Positions 8,889-18,299 are shown, counted from the first letter of the stretch. The stretch is 64,000 nt of DNA from Cellulophaga sp. Hel_I_12 (GCF_000799565.1 NZ_JUHB01000001.1:1054001-1118000); one strand, 5' to 3'. The notes: generated from the sequence alone by a model not told the origin. Numbers and translations: made by a program.

Positions 8889-9595
8889 CGAATACCTGCG
8901 GCTGCATCTTCGTCTAAAAACCAAATCAACTTTCTAGAGCTTGGTTTCACTAAGGTAGCAGGATACTTCTTAAAGTCTCCTGTTTCTTTAATAATTTCTT
9001 GTACTTTTTTGGTTTTACTAACGCCGGTAACTAAAAAAGCCACCAGATCGGCATTATTAATAATAGACCCCGTGATGCTCACACGCTGTTGACCCGAGTC
9101 CGGATGAAGCGCTACCACGCAGTGGTTCTTAGCCTCCCATAGTTGAATTTCATGTGGAAAAATAGAAGCGGTATGCCCATCATCACCCATGCCTAAGATG
9201 ACGAGATCAAATTTGGGAATTTTGTGTTCACTTGGCAATTCTTTTTCTAAAACAGCACTATATCGAACGGCTTCTTTTTGAGGATCGTTTTCTCCTTGTA
9301 TTCTATGAATATTTTGTTCTGGTATGGCAATTTTAGAGAGTAAATGTGCTAGCGTCATTTTATAATTACTGTCGTCATCTGTCGGTGGTACACAACGTTC
9401 ATCTCCCCAATAAAAATGAACCTTAGTCCAATCTAAATCTGAGTAGTTTTCCGCCAAATAATCGAACACTATTTTTGGAGTACTTCCTCCTGATAAAGCA
9501 ACATTCAAGGTTTTATTTGATGCCACCAAATCAGCAAAAAAGATTGAAAATTTGACTGCTACTTCTTGTTTTGTTGGGTATATTCTTACTTGCAT
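8885..9595 (-). CDS. pgl: 6-phosphogluconolactonase (DevB type)
   Basis: This 236-residue enzyme hydrolyses 6-phosphogluconolactone, the second step of the oxidative pentose phosphate pathway. Motifs: ALSGGSTPK near residues 33-41 for phosphate binding, FYWGDERCVPP, and GMGDDGHTASIFP near 140, the SugarP_isomerase/lactonase signature. Its start lies 9 bases after the stop of zwf, so zwf and pgl are one transcription unit in pathway order. The gene ends in a 4-base overlap with the convergent thioesterase gene. Confidence 0.95.
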   Translation of the reverse strand: MQVRIYPTKQEVAVKFSIFFADLVASNKTLNVALSGGSTPKIVFDYLAENYSDLDWTKVHFYWGDERCVPPTDDDSNYKMTLAHLLSKIAIPEQNIHRIQGENDPQKEAVRYSAVLEKELPSEHKIPKFDLVILGMGDDGHTASIFPHEIQLWEAKNHCVVALHPDSGQQRVSITGSIINNADLVAFLVTGVSKTKKVQEIIKETGDFKKYPATLVKPSSRKLIWFLDEDAAAGIR

Positions 9596-9604
9596 AGTAT
9601 CAAT

Positions 9605-11137
9605 TTAACAAATTTCACAAAAACCGTCATCATCTATTAATTGTTCACCAGGGTTTCGCCATCCTAAGCTACCTTCAATTAAATCATCAGAATTTTTAGG
9701 TCCCCAAACACCGGCAGAATAGCCGTAGGTTTTTACTTCCTTTCCATTTTCCCAATAATCTAAAATAGGGTCCACAAAAGCCCAAGCGGCTTCTACTTCA
9801 TCGGCTCTGGCATAGAGTGTGGCATCACCTTGCATACAGTCTAACAATAAGCGTTCATAGGCCTGCATAATATTCGAATCTGCTAAACTAGAATAATAAA
9901 AATCTAAGTTTGCACGCTCCACTTTAAAGCCTTGTCCAGGTACTTTTACACCAAATTTAATCAAAATACCTTCATCAGGCTGAATCCTGATGATCAGTTT
10001 ATTATCCTTATTTCCGAGATTTTGGTCTTTAAAAATTTGATGGTGCGGCGTTTTAAAATGAATTACTACCTCTGTCACTTTAGTAGGCATACGTTTGGCA
10101 GTACGCACATAAAACGGGACATCTTTCCAGCGCCAATTATCTACAAAAAACTTTACCGCGGCAAAAGTTTCAGTTTTAGAGTTCGGATCTACGCCTTCTT
10201 CTTCTCGATATCCCTTTAATCTTTCTCCATTTAGTTTGGAGGCGATATATTGACCTTTGATGGTATTTTCCGAAAGAATTTTTTCATCGGTCATAATGCG
10301 CAATGATTTTAAAGCTTTTACTTTTTCATTCCGTATTTCTTCAGCCGATGAATTTATAGGGGGCTCCATGACAATTAATGAAACAATCTGCAATAAATGA
10401 CTTTGAAACATATCGCGTAAAGCGCCCGATTTGTCGTAATAACCACCTCTTTTCTCTACGCCTACTGTTTCTGCATTCGTAATTTCGATATGGTGAATCG
10501 CATTTCGATTCCATAAAGGCTCAAAAATAGAATTCGCAAAGCGGGTAACCAATAAATTCTGAACAGTTTCTTTACCCAGATAATGGTCTATTCTATAAAT
10601 CTGATTTTCATGAAAATATTTCTGTAATCCTGTATTTAACTCTTTAGCAGTGCTTAAACTATACCCAAAAGGCTTTTCTACAATAATCCGCTTCCAACCT
10701 TCATCTTCATTCGTTAAACCAGCGTCACACAAGTTTTTAGCAATAATTTCGTACAAACTAGGCGGTGTAGAAAGATAAAATATATAATTGTCGTTGGTTT
10801 CGTATTTCCTATTTAAATCTCCAATACGTGCGCTTAAACGACCGTAGTTTGTTTCATAATTGTCCCCGATATCCTCGTAAAATATTTTTTCAGAAAATGT
10901 GTTGATAAAATCCGAATCTTCCTTCTCTAATTTATTTGAAAGATAGGTGCTTTCTTGTACTACCTTCTTTCGAAACTCGCCGTCGGTTAGAGCACTTCTG
11001 CTCGTCCCTAAAACAACAAAATTTTCAGGCAAATGCTTTCCTTTGTATAAACTGTAAATGGCTGGTATTAATTTTCGTGCTGTTAAATCTCCTGAAGCAC
11101 CAAAGATAATAAGCATTTGGTTGTTCGTTTTTTGCAT
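9605..11137 (-). CDS. zwf: glucose-6-phosphate 1-dehydrogenase
   Basis: 510 residues, normal for the family. The NADP-binding FGASGDLTARKLIPA motif is at about 12-26, an EKPFG motif is near 155, and the catalytic signature RIDHYLGKETVQN is near 183-195, with the active-site His in DHYLGKE. It oxidises glucose 6-phosphate to the lactone and gives NADPH. It heads the zwf-pgl operon on the minus strand; gnd, the next pathway enzyme, is divergent across a gap of 188 bases, so a shared control region is possible. Confidence 0.97.
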   Translation of the reverse strand: MQKTNNQMLIIFGASGDLTARKLIPAIYSLYKGKHLPENFVVLGTSRSALTDGEFRKKVVQESTYLSNKLEKEDSDFINTFSEKIFYEDIGDNYETNYGRLSARIGDLNRKYETNDNYIFYLSTPPSLYEIIAKNLCDAGLTNEDEGWKRIIVEKPFGYSLSTAKELNTGLQKYFHENQIYRIDHYLGKETVQNLLVTRFANSIFEPLWNRNAIHHIEITNAETVGVEKRGGYYDKSGALRDMFQSHLLQIVSLIVMEPPINSSAEEIRNEKVKALKSLRIMTDEKILSENTIKGQYIASKLNGERLKGYREEEGVDPNSKTETFAAVKFFVDNWRWKDVPFYVRTAKRMPTKVTEVVIHFKTPHHQIFKDQNLGNKDNKLIIRIQPDEGILIKFGVKVPGQGFKVERANLDFYYSSLADSNIMQAYERLLLDCMQGDATLYARADEVEAAWAFVDPILDYWENGKEVKTYGYSAGVWGPKNSDDLIEGSLGWRNPGEQLIDDDGFCEIC

Positions 11138-11325
11138 ATAGGTCCTATGGTTTTTTTAGTACACTTTTGATCTAATTTTAATTTTTGTACCAAAAGTTGA
11201 ATTCAGTTCAGTAATTTTGAACTTATAGTAATGCTAAATTAAGACTAATTTACAGTTTTTAATAGTTTAGCATGGCACTTAACACAATATTTACACCTTT
11301 CGTTAGGTATTAAACAATTATATAA
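11138..11325. promoter_or_regulatory. divergent control region between zwf and gnd
   Basis: An AT-rich gap of 188 bases separates the divergent pentose phosphate genes, so both promoters must lie here. It contains a 7-base inverted repeat, TGCTAAA at 11232-11238 and TTTAGCA at 11266-11272, separated by 27 bases. No convincing TAnnTTTG box was found on either strand, so exact promoter positions are not given. Confidence 0.4.
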
Positions 11326-12738
11326 ATGAAGCATGCAGGTTATGATTTTGGATTAGTAGGGTTAGGCGTCATGGGACGTAATTTTATATTGAATGTTGCT
11401 GACAATGATTTTAGCGCCTTTGGTCACGATCTAGACCAAGAAAAAGTGGATGCCCTAAAAACTGAAGGCGGAGCTTTGGAACGTGTTAATGCCTCCAGTG
11501 ATATGAAGACTTTTGTGCAGGCCTTAGCAACACCGCGCAAGATAATGCTTTTGGTACCCGCGGGCAAAATTGTCGATACGGTTATCGAAAGTCTTTTACC
11601 CCTTTTAGAGAAAAACGATATACTCATCGACGGTGGAAATTCTTTTTTTACAGACACGGACCGAAGAGAAACTTATTTACAAGAAAAAGGGATTCACTTT
11701 TTTGGTGCCGGTGTTTCTGGTGGTGCTAAAGGCGCAAGAAAAGGTCCAAGTATTATGCCTGGAGGAAATAAAGAAGCCTACAGTCATGTAAAACCTATTT
11801 TTGAAGCGGTAGCGGCGAAATATAAAGGTGAACCTTGTGTGGCTTATTTAGGACCAAAATCTGCTGGAAACTATGTGAAAATGGTGCACAATGGAATCGA
11901 ATATGGTTTGATGCAATTAACATCGGAAATTTATGACGTTTTAAAAAAATCAGCAAGACTCAGCAATCAAGAATTACATCAAGTATTTGATACTTGGAAT
12001 AAAGGCCGGCTCCAATCATTTTTGGTTGAAATATCAGCAGAAATTTTTAAGCAAAAAGACGATAAAACAAATGCTGATTTAATCGATAAAATATTAGACA
12101 AAGCCAAACAAAAAGGTACTGGTAAATGGACGTCTCAAAATGCCATGGATTTGGGAATTCCCGTCCCAACAATAGATGTTGCGGTTAGTATGCGTGAAAT
12201 TTCAGCCCTGAAAGAGGAGCGTGTTGCCGCTGACAAACTATACGCCCGCCCAACACCAACGCAACAAAACAAAGACAAAATGATTACGATGGCGGAAGAG
12301 GCCTTGTATTTTGCCTTTATTACGACCTATGCACAAGGTTTACATCAATTAGCTGATGCCTCAAAAGCCTATGAATACGATTTAAATGTATCGGTGATTG
12401 CCAAAATATGGCGTGCTGGTTGTATCATTAGAGCGGGATTATTAGCCGATATCTCAAAAGCCTTCACAGCTAATAAAAATTTAGAAAATTTATTGGTATC
12501 ACCTGCTTTTATACCGCAAGTACAAAAAGCAGTGCCCGCAGCTCGTGAGTTAGTGGCTTATGCCGCAACAAACGGAATTCCGATGGCTGGATTATCCAAT
12601 TCACTGACCTATTTTGATGCCTATACCTCTAGTACATTACCACTAAATTTAATTCAAGCACAACGCGATCATTTTGGCTCACACACCTATGAACGTAACG
12701 ACATGGATGGTATTTTTCATACGGAATGGGGTGTTTAA
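11326..12738 (+). CDS. gnd: 6-phosphogluconate dehydrogenase, decarboxylating
   Basis: 470 residues, the standard length. The N-terminal Rossmann motif GLGVMGRNF (about 11-19), the substrate loop GAGVSGGAKGARKGPSIMPGG and the catalytic KMVHNGIEYG (about 185-194) are all intact. The enzyme converts 6-phosphogluconate to ribulose 5-phosphate, CO2 and NADPH, completing the oxidative branch started by the divergent zwf-pgl pair. A metallo-hydrolase-like lipoprotein gene follows after 12 bases and is probably cotranscribed. Confidence 0.97.
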   Translation: MKHAGYDFGLVGLGVMGRNFILNVADNDFSAFGHDLDQEKVDALKTEGGALERVNASSDMKTFVQALATPRKIMLLVPAGKIVDTVIESLLPLLEKNDILIDGGNSFFTDTDRRETYLQEKGIHFFGAGVSGGAKGARKGPSIMPGGNKEAYSHVKPIFEAVAAKYKGEPCVAYLGPKSAGNYVKMVHNGIEYGLMQLTSEIYDVLKKSARLSNQELHQVFDTWNKGRLQSFLVEISAEIFKQKDDKTNADLIDKILDKAKQKGTGKWTSQNAMDLGIPVPTIDVAVSMREISALKEERVAADKLYARPTPTQQNKDKMITMAEEALYFAFITTYAQGLHQLADASKAYEYDLNVSVIAKIWRAGCIIRAGLLADISKAFTANKNLENLLVSPAFIPQVQKAVPAARELVAYAATNGIPMAGLSNSLTYFDAYTSSTLPLNLIQAQRDHFGSHTYERNDMDGIFHTEWGV

Positions 12739-12750
12739 TTTATCATTTAT

Positions 12751-13722
12751 ATGATTAAATCTATAGAGGTTCTTAAGTATGTATTTCTTTTTTATTGTTT
12801 TATAAGTTGTAACGACACAAAAATTTCAGAAAAAAATGTGGAAACCGAAATCCCATCCGATGTTTTTATCACTGTTTTAGGTACGCTACAAGACGGTGGT
12901 GCTCCACATTTAGGCTGTAAAAAAGATTGTTGTACTCGTTTATTTGAGAATCCTCATGCGGATAGAAAAGTAGTTTCATTAGGACTTATAGACCCCAAAA
13001 ACAACAAGAAATACCTTTTTGAAGCCACTCCAGATATCGTCACCCAATTAAAAACCTTAAAAAACTACCTACCTAAAAACGATAGTGAAACACCAGATGG
13101 TATTTTTCTTACTCATGCCCATATTGGTCATTATACGGGACTCATGTATTTAGGGAAAGAAGCGGCAAATACAAATAAAGTTCCGGTTTATGCCATGCCA
13201 AAAATGGCAGACTTTCTAAACACCAACGGTCCTTGGAGTCAGCTGGTGCAAAACAATAATATTCAATTAAGTCCGCTACAAAATGAGGAAGGCATAGCTC
13301 TATCCCCAGAAATAACCATTAGACCTATTTTAGTACCACATCGTGATGAATTTTCTGAAACGGTGGGTTATTATATAAAAGGGCCTAATAAAACGGCACT
13401 TTTTATTCCTGATATTGATAAATGGGAAAAATGGGATAAAAATATATTAGAAGAAATTAAGAAGGTAGATTATGCTTTTTTAGATGCCACCTTTTACAGT
13501 GGAGAAGAAATAAATACTAGAGATATTTCACAAATTCCGCATCCATTTATTAGTGAAAGTCTTAAAAAGTTTGAAACGCTAAGCAAAACAGAACAACAAA
13601 AAGTAATTTTTATACATTTTAACCATACCAATCCTATTCTAGACACTGAAAGCCAAGCCACAAAAAATGTATTAGCCAAAGGTTTTCGAGTGGCACGGAT
13701 TTGTGATGTGTTTGAGTTGTAA
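12751..13722 (+). CDS. MBL-fold (PqqB-like) lipoprotein
   Basis: This 323-residue protein has a lipoprotein signal (hydrophobic start, then CFISC at about 16-20) and a metallo-beta-lactamase fold similar to PqqB. The metal motif reads THAHIGHYTG (about 124-133), so the Asp of the usual HxHxDH is Gly. An N-terminal GTLQDGGAPHLGCKKDCC stretch is rich in Cys and His and could bind metal. Further likely ligands are PHRDEF, PDID and the C-terminal IHFNHTNP. No PQQ biosynthesis genes are nearby, so a PQQ role is unlikely; a periplasmic hydrolase is more plausible. It is probably cotranscribed with gnd. Confidence 0.8.
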   Translation: MIKSIEVLKYVFLFYCFISCNDTKISEKNVETEIPSDVFITVLGTLQDGGAPHLGCKKDCCTRLFENPHADRKVVSLGLIDPKNNKKYLFEATPDIVTQLKTLKNYLPKNDSETPDGIFLTHAHIGHYTGLMYLGKEAANTNKVPVYAMPKMADFLNTNGPWSQLVQNNNIQLSPLQNEEGIALSPEITIRPILVPHRDEFSETVGYYIKGPNKTALFIPDIDKWEKWDKNILEEIKKVDYAFLDATFYSGEEINTRDISQIPHPFISESLKKFETLSKTEQQKVIFIHFNHTNPILDTESQATKNVLAKGFRVARICDVFEL

Positions 13723-13839
13723 TGTATTGCTATGCGTAAAGATTAAACGGTATTTTGATTTCAAATTTCACGTTCAATCTTCGATAGGTCTTTTGATGCT
13801 AGAAATGACAATTATAAACTTCTAAAACAAAAATATAAA

Positions 13840-14247
13840 TTGAACCTCCTTAAAAACCCAAAATATAAAAACCTGCAACTACTCCTGTCTGCGCTTGTCG
13901 TGATCAGTGTGAGTTTTGTGTATGGAGGAAATCCAAGTGTGTTTATGCCTTATGTTTTTGGCTTTGATGTTGTTGCTATCGATTTAAAAAACATACTAAG
14001 AGCGGTTATGGGCTTGTATTTAGCGATAGGTGGCTTTTGGGTATATGGCATAGTGCATCAGAAGTATTGGGAAACTGCCACCTTACTTAATATTTTATTT
14101 ATGGGCGGACTCGCTTTTGGACGTCTCGTAAGTACCATTTTTGATGGTGTTTCACAGCAATTTATGGTTGGCCTTGTGCTAGAATTCATCTTTATGCTTT
14201 GGGGGATGCACAATTTAAAACAGTTTGGAAACGCAAAAATTTTATAG
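13840..14247 (+). CDS. DUF4345-family membrane protein
   Basis: A protein of 135 residues with four predicted membrane helices (about 12-30, 47-68, 78-97, 105-125). The motifs LKNILRAVMGLYLAIGGFW and FMGGLAFGRLVS are typical of the DUF4345 family, for which no biochemical role is established. The start is TTG at 13840 (TTGAACCTC), the only start that leaves the first helix whole. It is about 75 bases upstream of the S9 peptidase gene. Confidence 0.75.
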   Translation: MNLLKNPKYKNLQLLLSALVVISVSFVYGGNPSVFMPYVFGFDVVAIDLKNILRAVMGLYLAIGGFWVYGIVHQKYWETATLLNILFMGGLAFGRLVSTIFDGVSQQFMVGLVLEFIFMLWGMHNLKQFGNAKIL

Positions 14248-14321
14248 TAATGCTAGCCTTAATTTTCTAAAAGTAGTATCTTTCAATCTTTAGAAAAATC
14301 TATTTAAAACGCTATTTTACC

Positions 14322-16706
14322 ATGAAGCATTTCTCACTTTTTTTAGTTCTATTTTTAGGCTTTACCATCACTATTTTTTCACAGGAATACAATAAATCGC
14401 CCTTAACGATTAAAGAAATTATGCAAGGCGATACTTTTGTGGGTCATTTACCTTCAAGTGTAAACTGGTCTCAAGACGGCGGTACCATTTATTTTGACTG
14501 GAATCCTGTAGGGGCCACGAGCGATTCCCTTTACGGATATTCTTTAAAAACAGCAACAACGAATAAGGTAGCATACGCTATTGAAAAAGATCTTCCTTCA
14601 CGTTCTTTCAATCTGAACACTAGCAAAACAAAAAAAGTGTATGCCAATTCTGGCGATATTTTTATCAGCGATTTAAGTAAGAATACTAGGTTTCAAATTA
14701 CGAACACTAAAGATTACGAGAGTAATCCTTATTTCGTAAAAAATGAAACTGAAATTGCGTACACAAAAAGCGGAGACATTTATACTTGGTCGATTGCTAC
14801 TGGAGCAACCACTCAAATCACAAATTTTACGGATAGAAAAGAAAAAATAGAAAAGAAAAATGCCAAAGACGAATGGCTACAAAATGATCAATTGGCACTG
14901 TTTGATGTGCTTCGAGAGCGCAAAGAAAAACGTGATGAGCGACAAAAAATAAGAGAAAATCGCGAAGAAAAAGCACCTTTAGAAATCTATACGGATGGGA
15001 AATCTATCTTCAATCAACAATTGAGTCCGAATGGTGATTACGTGACCTATGTTGCTGCAAAAAGAGCCAAAAATGACGGTACAATCATGCCCGATTATGT
15101 TACAGAATCTGGCTATACCGAGAATGAAAATACACGTTCCAAAGTGGGTGATGATCCCACCACCTACGAAATGTTCATTTATGATATCAAGAATAACAAG
15201 GTGTACCCTGTAGTTTTAGACAATCTAGAAGGTTTAGATTATATTCCTGAATACACCAAAGACTACCCTGATAAAACCTATAAGAACGAGAATAGAATCG
15301 GGTACATCTCCGGTCCTAATTGGAATGATGCCGGCACAAAAGCGGTTTTAGACATCAATACCAACGATTATAAAGACCGTTGGCTGGTGTTATTGAATGC
15401 TGAAGATGGAACGATTACCAATTTAGATCAACAACATAACGAAGCTTGGGTTGCTGGTCCTGGTATTGGGGGGTATTCCGGAGGCGCTATGGGTTGGATG
15501 CCTGATGATAAAAGCATTTGGTTTCAATCTGAAAAAACAGGCTACTCGCACCTCCATACCATGGATGTAAAGACCAAAAAAGTAAACGCACTAACGTCGG
15601 GTAATTTTGAAATTTACGATCCGTTTTTAGCTAAAGATGAAAAGCGTTGGTATTTTACCGCCAATAAAAACCACCCAGGAGACCGTCAGTTTTATACCAT
15701 GCCTTTAAATGGTGGAAAATTACAGCAATTAACCACCATGGTGGGAAACAACGAGGTAATATTATCCCCTGATGAAAAATCTATGGCGATTTTATATTCC
15801 TACTCCAACAAACCAACGGAATTATACCTTACTACAAATCCTGTTTTTTCTAAAAAAACGGAAGCTCCAAAACAAATTACACAATCGACCACAACACAAT
15901 TTAAAAATTACGATTGGCGCGCCCCAGAAATCATTACGTTTAAAGCAGATGATCAGGCCGAAGTCTATGCCCGTTTATACCAACCCAAGGCCGAGGTGAA
16001 AAATAAAGGTGCCGTTATCTTTGTACATGGCGCAGGCTATTTACAGAATGCACACCAATGGTGGAGTAGCTATTTTAGAGAGTATATGTTTCACAACTTC
16101 TTGGTAGATAATGGTTATACGGTTTTAGATATTGATTATCGCGGAAGCGCCGGATACGGTCGTGACTGGCGTACTGGAATTTATAGACATATGGGAGGCA
16201 AAGATTTATCAGATCATGTAGATGGCGCGGAGTATTTGGTAAGCAACTACGGCATTGATAAAGATAAAATAGGCATTTATGGTGGATCTTATGGCGGCTT
16301 TATTACCCTTATGGGTATGTTTAACGAGCCAGACACTTTTAAAGCAGGTGCTGCGATTCGTTCTGTGGGCGATTGGGCAGCTTACAATCACGGCTATACC
16401 GCACGCATTTTAAATACGCCAGTAACCGATAGTTTGGCGTATCGTAGAAGCTCTCCTATCTATTTCGCAGACGGCTTACAAGGTGATTTACTCATTTTAC
16501 ACGGGATGATTGATGATAATGTTCATTTTCAAGATATGGTGCGCCTATCACAGCGCCTAATAGAATTAGAAAAACCGAATTGGGAAATGGCAGTATACCC
16601 GTTAGAGCGCCACGGTTTTATAGAACCTAGTAGCTGGACGGATGAATACAAACGTATTTACAAGCTTTTTCAAGGCAGTTTGATGGGGATAAAGCCCGAG
16701 GAATAA
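14322..16706 (+). CDS. S9-family prolyl oligopeptidase / dipeptidyl peptidase-like
   Basis: This 794-residue exported peptidase has a signal peptide (about 1-20, ending FSQE), a long beta-propeller-like region with WD40/PD40-type repeats, and a C-terminal alpha/beta hydrolase domain. The catalytic triad is visible: Ser in GIYGGSYGGF at about 655, Asp in GMIDDNVHF at about 730 and His in LERHGFIEP at about 762. A charged, Lys/Glu-rich insertion lies near residues 183-220. Such enzymes trim peptides in the periplasm of flavobacteria. No terminator was identified directly after it. Confidence 0.94.
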   Translation: MKHFSLFLVLFLGFTITIFSQEYNKSPLTIKEIMQGDTFVGHLPSSVNWSQDGGTIYFDWNPVGATSDSLYGYSLKTATTNKVAYAIEKDLPSRSFNLNTSKTKKVYANSGDIFISDLSKNTRFQITNTKDYESNPYFVKNETEIAYTKSGDIYTWSIATGATTQITNFTDRKEKIEKKNAKDEWLQNDQLALFDVLRERKEKRDERQKIRENREEKAPLEIYTDGKSIFNQQLSPNGDYVTYVAAKRAKNDGTIMPDYVTESGYTENENTRSKVGDDPTTYEMFIYDIKNNKVYPVVLDNLEGLDYIPEYTKDYPDKTYKNENRIGYISGPNWNDAGTKAVLDINTNDYKDRWLVLLNAEDGTITNLDQQHNEAWVAGPGIGGYSGGAMGWMPDDKSIWFQSEKTGYSHLHTMDVKTKKVNALTSGNFEIYDPFLAKDEKRWYFTANKNHPGDRQFYTMPLNGGKLQQLTTMVGNNEVILSPDEKSMAILYSYSNKPTELYLTTNPVFSKKTEAPKQITQSTTTQFKNYDWRAPEIITFKADDQAEVYARLYQPKAEVKNKGAVIFVHGAGYLQNAHQWWSSYFREYMFHNFLVDNGYTVLDIDYRGSAGYGRDWRTGIYRHMGGKDLSDHVDGAEYLVSNYGIDKDKIGIYGGSYGGFITLMGMFNEPDTFKAGAAIRSVGDWAAYNHGYTARILNTPVTDSLAYRRSSPIYFADGLQGDLLILHGMIDDNVHFQDMVRLSQRLIELEKPNWEMAVYPLERHGFIEPSSWTDEYKRIYKLFQGSLMGIKPEE

Positions 16707-16945
16707 ACTCCTGCAAGTCTTCGTTTTTACTAAAATAAAGGGCTATGATAGGCTACTTAAAACTACCTTTTATCGATAATTTTAAACCTTTGGTAGAATG
16801 ACGGGTAAATCGCTTACAAAATGTGTAGTAAAACTATTTCTATGTAACTTTTTTCAACTATTTTAGGGCAACTAATTTTATGGTTATTAGTAATAATACT
16901 GATATCCATATATTAGTCAAAATGCAAACAAAACACCCAAACTCA
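16707..16945. other. AT-rich intergenic stretch at the left edge of an accessory block
   Basis: About 240 bases after the S9 peptidase contain no supportable gene, no RNA gene and no strong repeat. Composition becomes more AT-rich from here to about 20600 than in the flanking housekeeping genes, which fits an acquired segment. Confidence 0.4.
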
Positions 16946-16983
16946 AAAGAAAAAAAGACGAAAACTATTTAGTTTTCGTCTTT
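16946..16983 (-). terminator. terminator hairpin overlapping the end of the lipoprotein gene
   Basis: AAAGACGAAAACT (16954-16966) and AGTTTTCGTCTTT (16971-16983) form a perfect 13-base stem with a 4-base loop. Read on the minus strand it is followed by a T tract. The stop codon (16969-16971) falls at the loop, so the last four codons form one stem arm. Confidence 0.85.
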
Positions 16984-17457
16984 AGGTTTAATAAGTTCAG
17001 ACTGACATTTTTCTAAAAAGTTTTTCTGTCTTGCAATCATTTGTTGCCTTAATTTATCAATGTCCATAAAGTCATTACCAAAATTACTTCCAAAAAAATC
17101 ATCATTAAAGAAACGTTTGCTAAAAAGTGAATCTTGAGAAAACACGTCTGAAAAACCTTCATTTTCAAATCCTGAATAATTTTTAAAGAATCTGGATTTA
17201 AAAGATTGTATCAAACTATCCTTATCGGACAAAGAAAGACTATCGAATTCGTCATTGGATGACCACGAATAAATACTGTCATACCTTATCATATTACCAT
17301 TTTCATCAAATTCCTTATTGACTTTCCAAGTTCCTTTAGGTTGTTCAACTAATTTACTATCACTCTCTTTTGTTTCTGTTTTTTGTTCATTTTTTTGTCC
17401 GTTGCAACTATTACTTAACAATCCAACCATAAAAAACAAAATATACTTTTTCATCAC
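16969..17457 (-). CDS. small acidic lipoprotein of unknown function
   Basis: 162 residues with a lipoprotein signal (MMKKYILFFMVGLLSNSC; lipobox cysteine at 18). The mature part is polar and Phe/Asp/Ser-rich. Its end (FNDDFFGSNFGNDFMDIDKLRQQM, shown only in part as a motif) resembles the N-terminal arms of some small heat-shock proteins, and an Hsp20 gene lies upstream on the same strand; that link is only an inference. The preceding DUF2158-like gene ends 8 bases before its start, so the two form an operon. Confidence 0.75.
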   Translation of the reverse strand: MMKKYILFFMVGLLSNSCNGQKNEQKTETKESDSKLVEQPKGTWKVNKEFDENGNMIRYDSIYSWSSNDEFDSLSLSDKDSLIQSFKSRFFKNYSGFENEGFSDVFSQDSLFSKRFFNDDFFGSNFGNDFMDIDKLRQQMIARQKNFLEKCQSELIKPKDEN

Positions 17458-17465
17458 TTTAGATT

Positions 17466-17726
17466 TTAAGTTAAACTTAATTTAGGCGTTGGCAAAAATG
17501 TCCTGAACAGTCCACCAGTTTCTGTGGTTTTAATCAATTTGTTTTGGTGGAACACTTCACAATTTCTTTCACCACTTTTATACCAAATACATTCCAAATA
17601 AGTATCATTATCTACTAATCCAAGTATTGAATCTTTTTTTGAAACATATTTGAGAACTTGCATTTTTGGAGCGGTAAGTTTTCCTTTAACTTTTACCCAA
17701 TCCCCAGATTTAAACTTTCTTGGCAT
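17466..17726 (-). CDS. DUF2158/YodC-like small protein
   Basis: 86 residues with the pattern of the DUF2158 family: KFKSGDWVKVKG at the start (compare FKxGDxVxL), a middle KMQVLKY strand, then ECIWYKSGERNCEVFHQNKLIK, matching the family's C-x-W...F...L end. These are small beta-barrel proteins without a defined role. It is followed on the minus strand by the lipoprotein gene after 8 bases. A hairpin separates it from the hsp20 gene upstream. Confidence 0.7.
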   Translation of the reverse strand: MPRKFKSGDWVKVKGKLTAPKMQVLKYVSKKDSILGLVDNDTYLECIWYKSGERNCEVFHQNKLIKTTETGGLFRTFLPTPKLSLT

Positions 17727-17759
17727 AACGATATAGTTTTAAAGAATTAAACTGATTAT

Positions 17760-17792
17760 TAAGAGGATGCTGAATAAATCAGCATCCTTCTC
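17760..17792 (-). terminator. hairpin downstream of hsp20
   Basis: AGGATGCTGA (17764-17773) and TCAGCATCCT (17779-17788) form a perfect 10-base stem with a 5-base loop. The T tract on the minus strand is weak (CTTAATAATC), so it may terminate only partly and leave some read-through into the downstream pair. Confidence 0.65.
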
Positions 17793-17822
17793 ATTATTTT
17801 ACTCAAAAAATTAGTGAAACAA

Positions 17823-18299
17823 TTATGAAATCTTAATACTTCTGGCAGGCTTTTGTTTGGCCTCTTCTTTTTTCGGCAAAAGAATATTCAAAATACCATT
17901 TTCATAGCTCGCATTAATCTTTTCATCATTTACACTTTCTGGTAAAGTAAAAGTTCTTTTCAACGAGGAATAACCAAACTCTCTACGGGTATAATTTTCT
18001 TCCTTGTGTTCACTTTCTTCCTTCGTTTCTGTAGAAATAGATAATACTTCATTATCGAGGTCAATATGGAAATCTGATTTCTTTAAACCTGGTACGGCCA
18101 TTTCCACCATAAAGGCATCGGCAGTTTCCTTGATATTCACCTTAGGTAAAGTAATGGCAGTATTGAAATTTGAGGTAAGTACTGATGATAGGTCCCTGTT
18201 AAAGATATCTTCTAACCAGTTTGACACCGTAGGGAAGTTTTGATTTGAATTTCTGTTCGCTAAACTTCCGTTTTTAGGAACAGTTGCTAAATTGTTCAT
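17823..18299 (-). CDS. Hsp20 / alpha-crystallin small heat-shock protein
   Basis: With the start at 18299 the protein has 158 residues (MNNLATVPKNG...). An earlier in-frame start would add 29 hydrophobic residues unlike the family and is rejected. The alpha-crystallin domain spans about 50-150, with PKVNIKETADAFMVEMAVPGLKK, a charged loop (EESEHKEENY) and the conserved GILNILLPKKEE end. It is a cytoplasmic ATP-independent holdase. The C-terminus has KPARSIKIS, including the IxI-type anchor used for oligomer assembly. Confidence 0.95.
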   Translation of the reverse strand: MNNLATVPKNGSLANRNSNQNFPTVSNWLEDIFNRDLSSVLTSNFNTAITLPKVNIKETADAFMVEMAVPGLKKSDFHIDLDNEVLSISTETKEESEHKEENYTRREFGYSSLKRTFTLPESVNDEKINASYENGILNILLPKKEEAKQKPARSIKIS

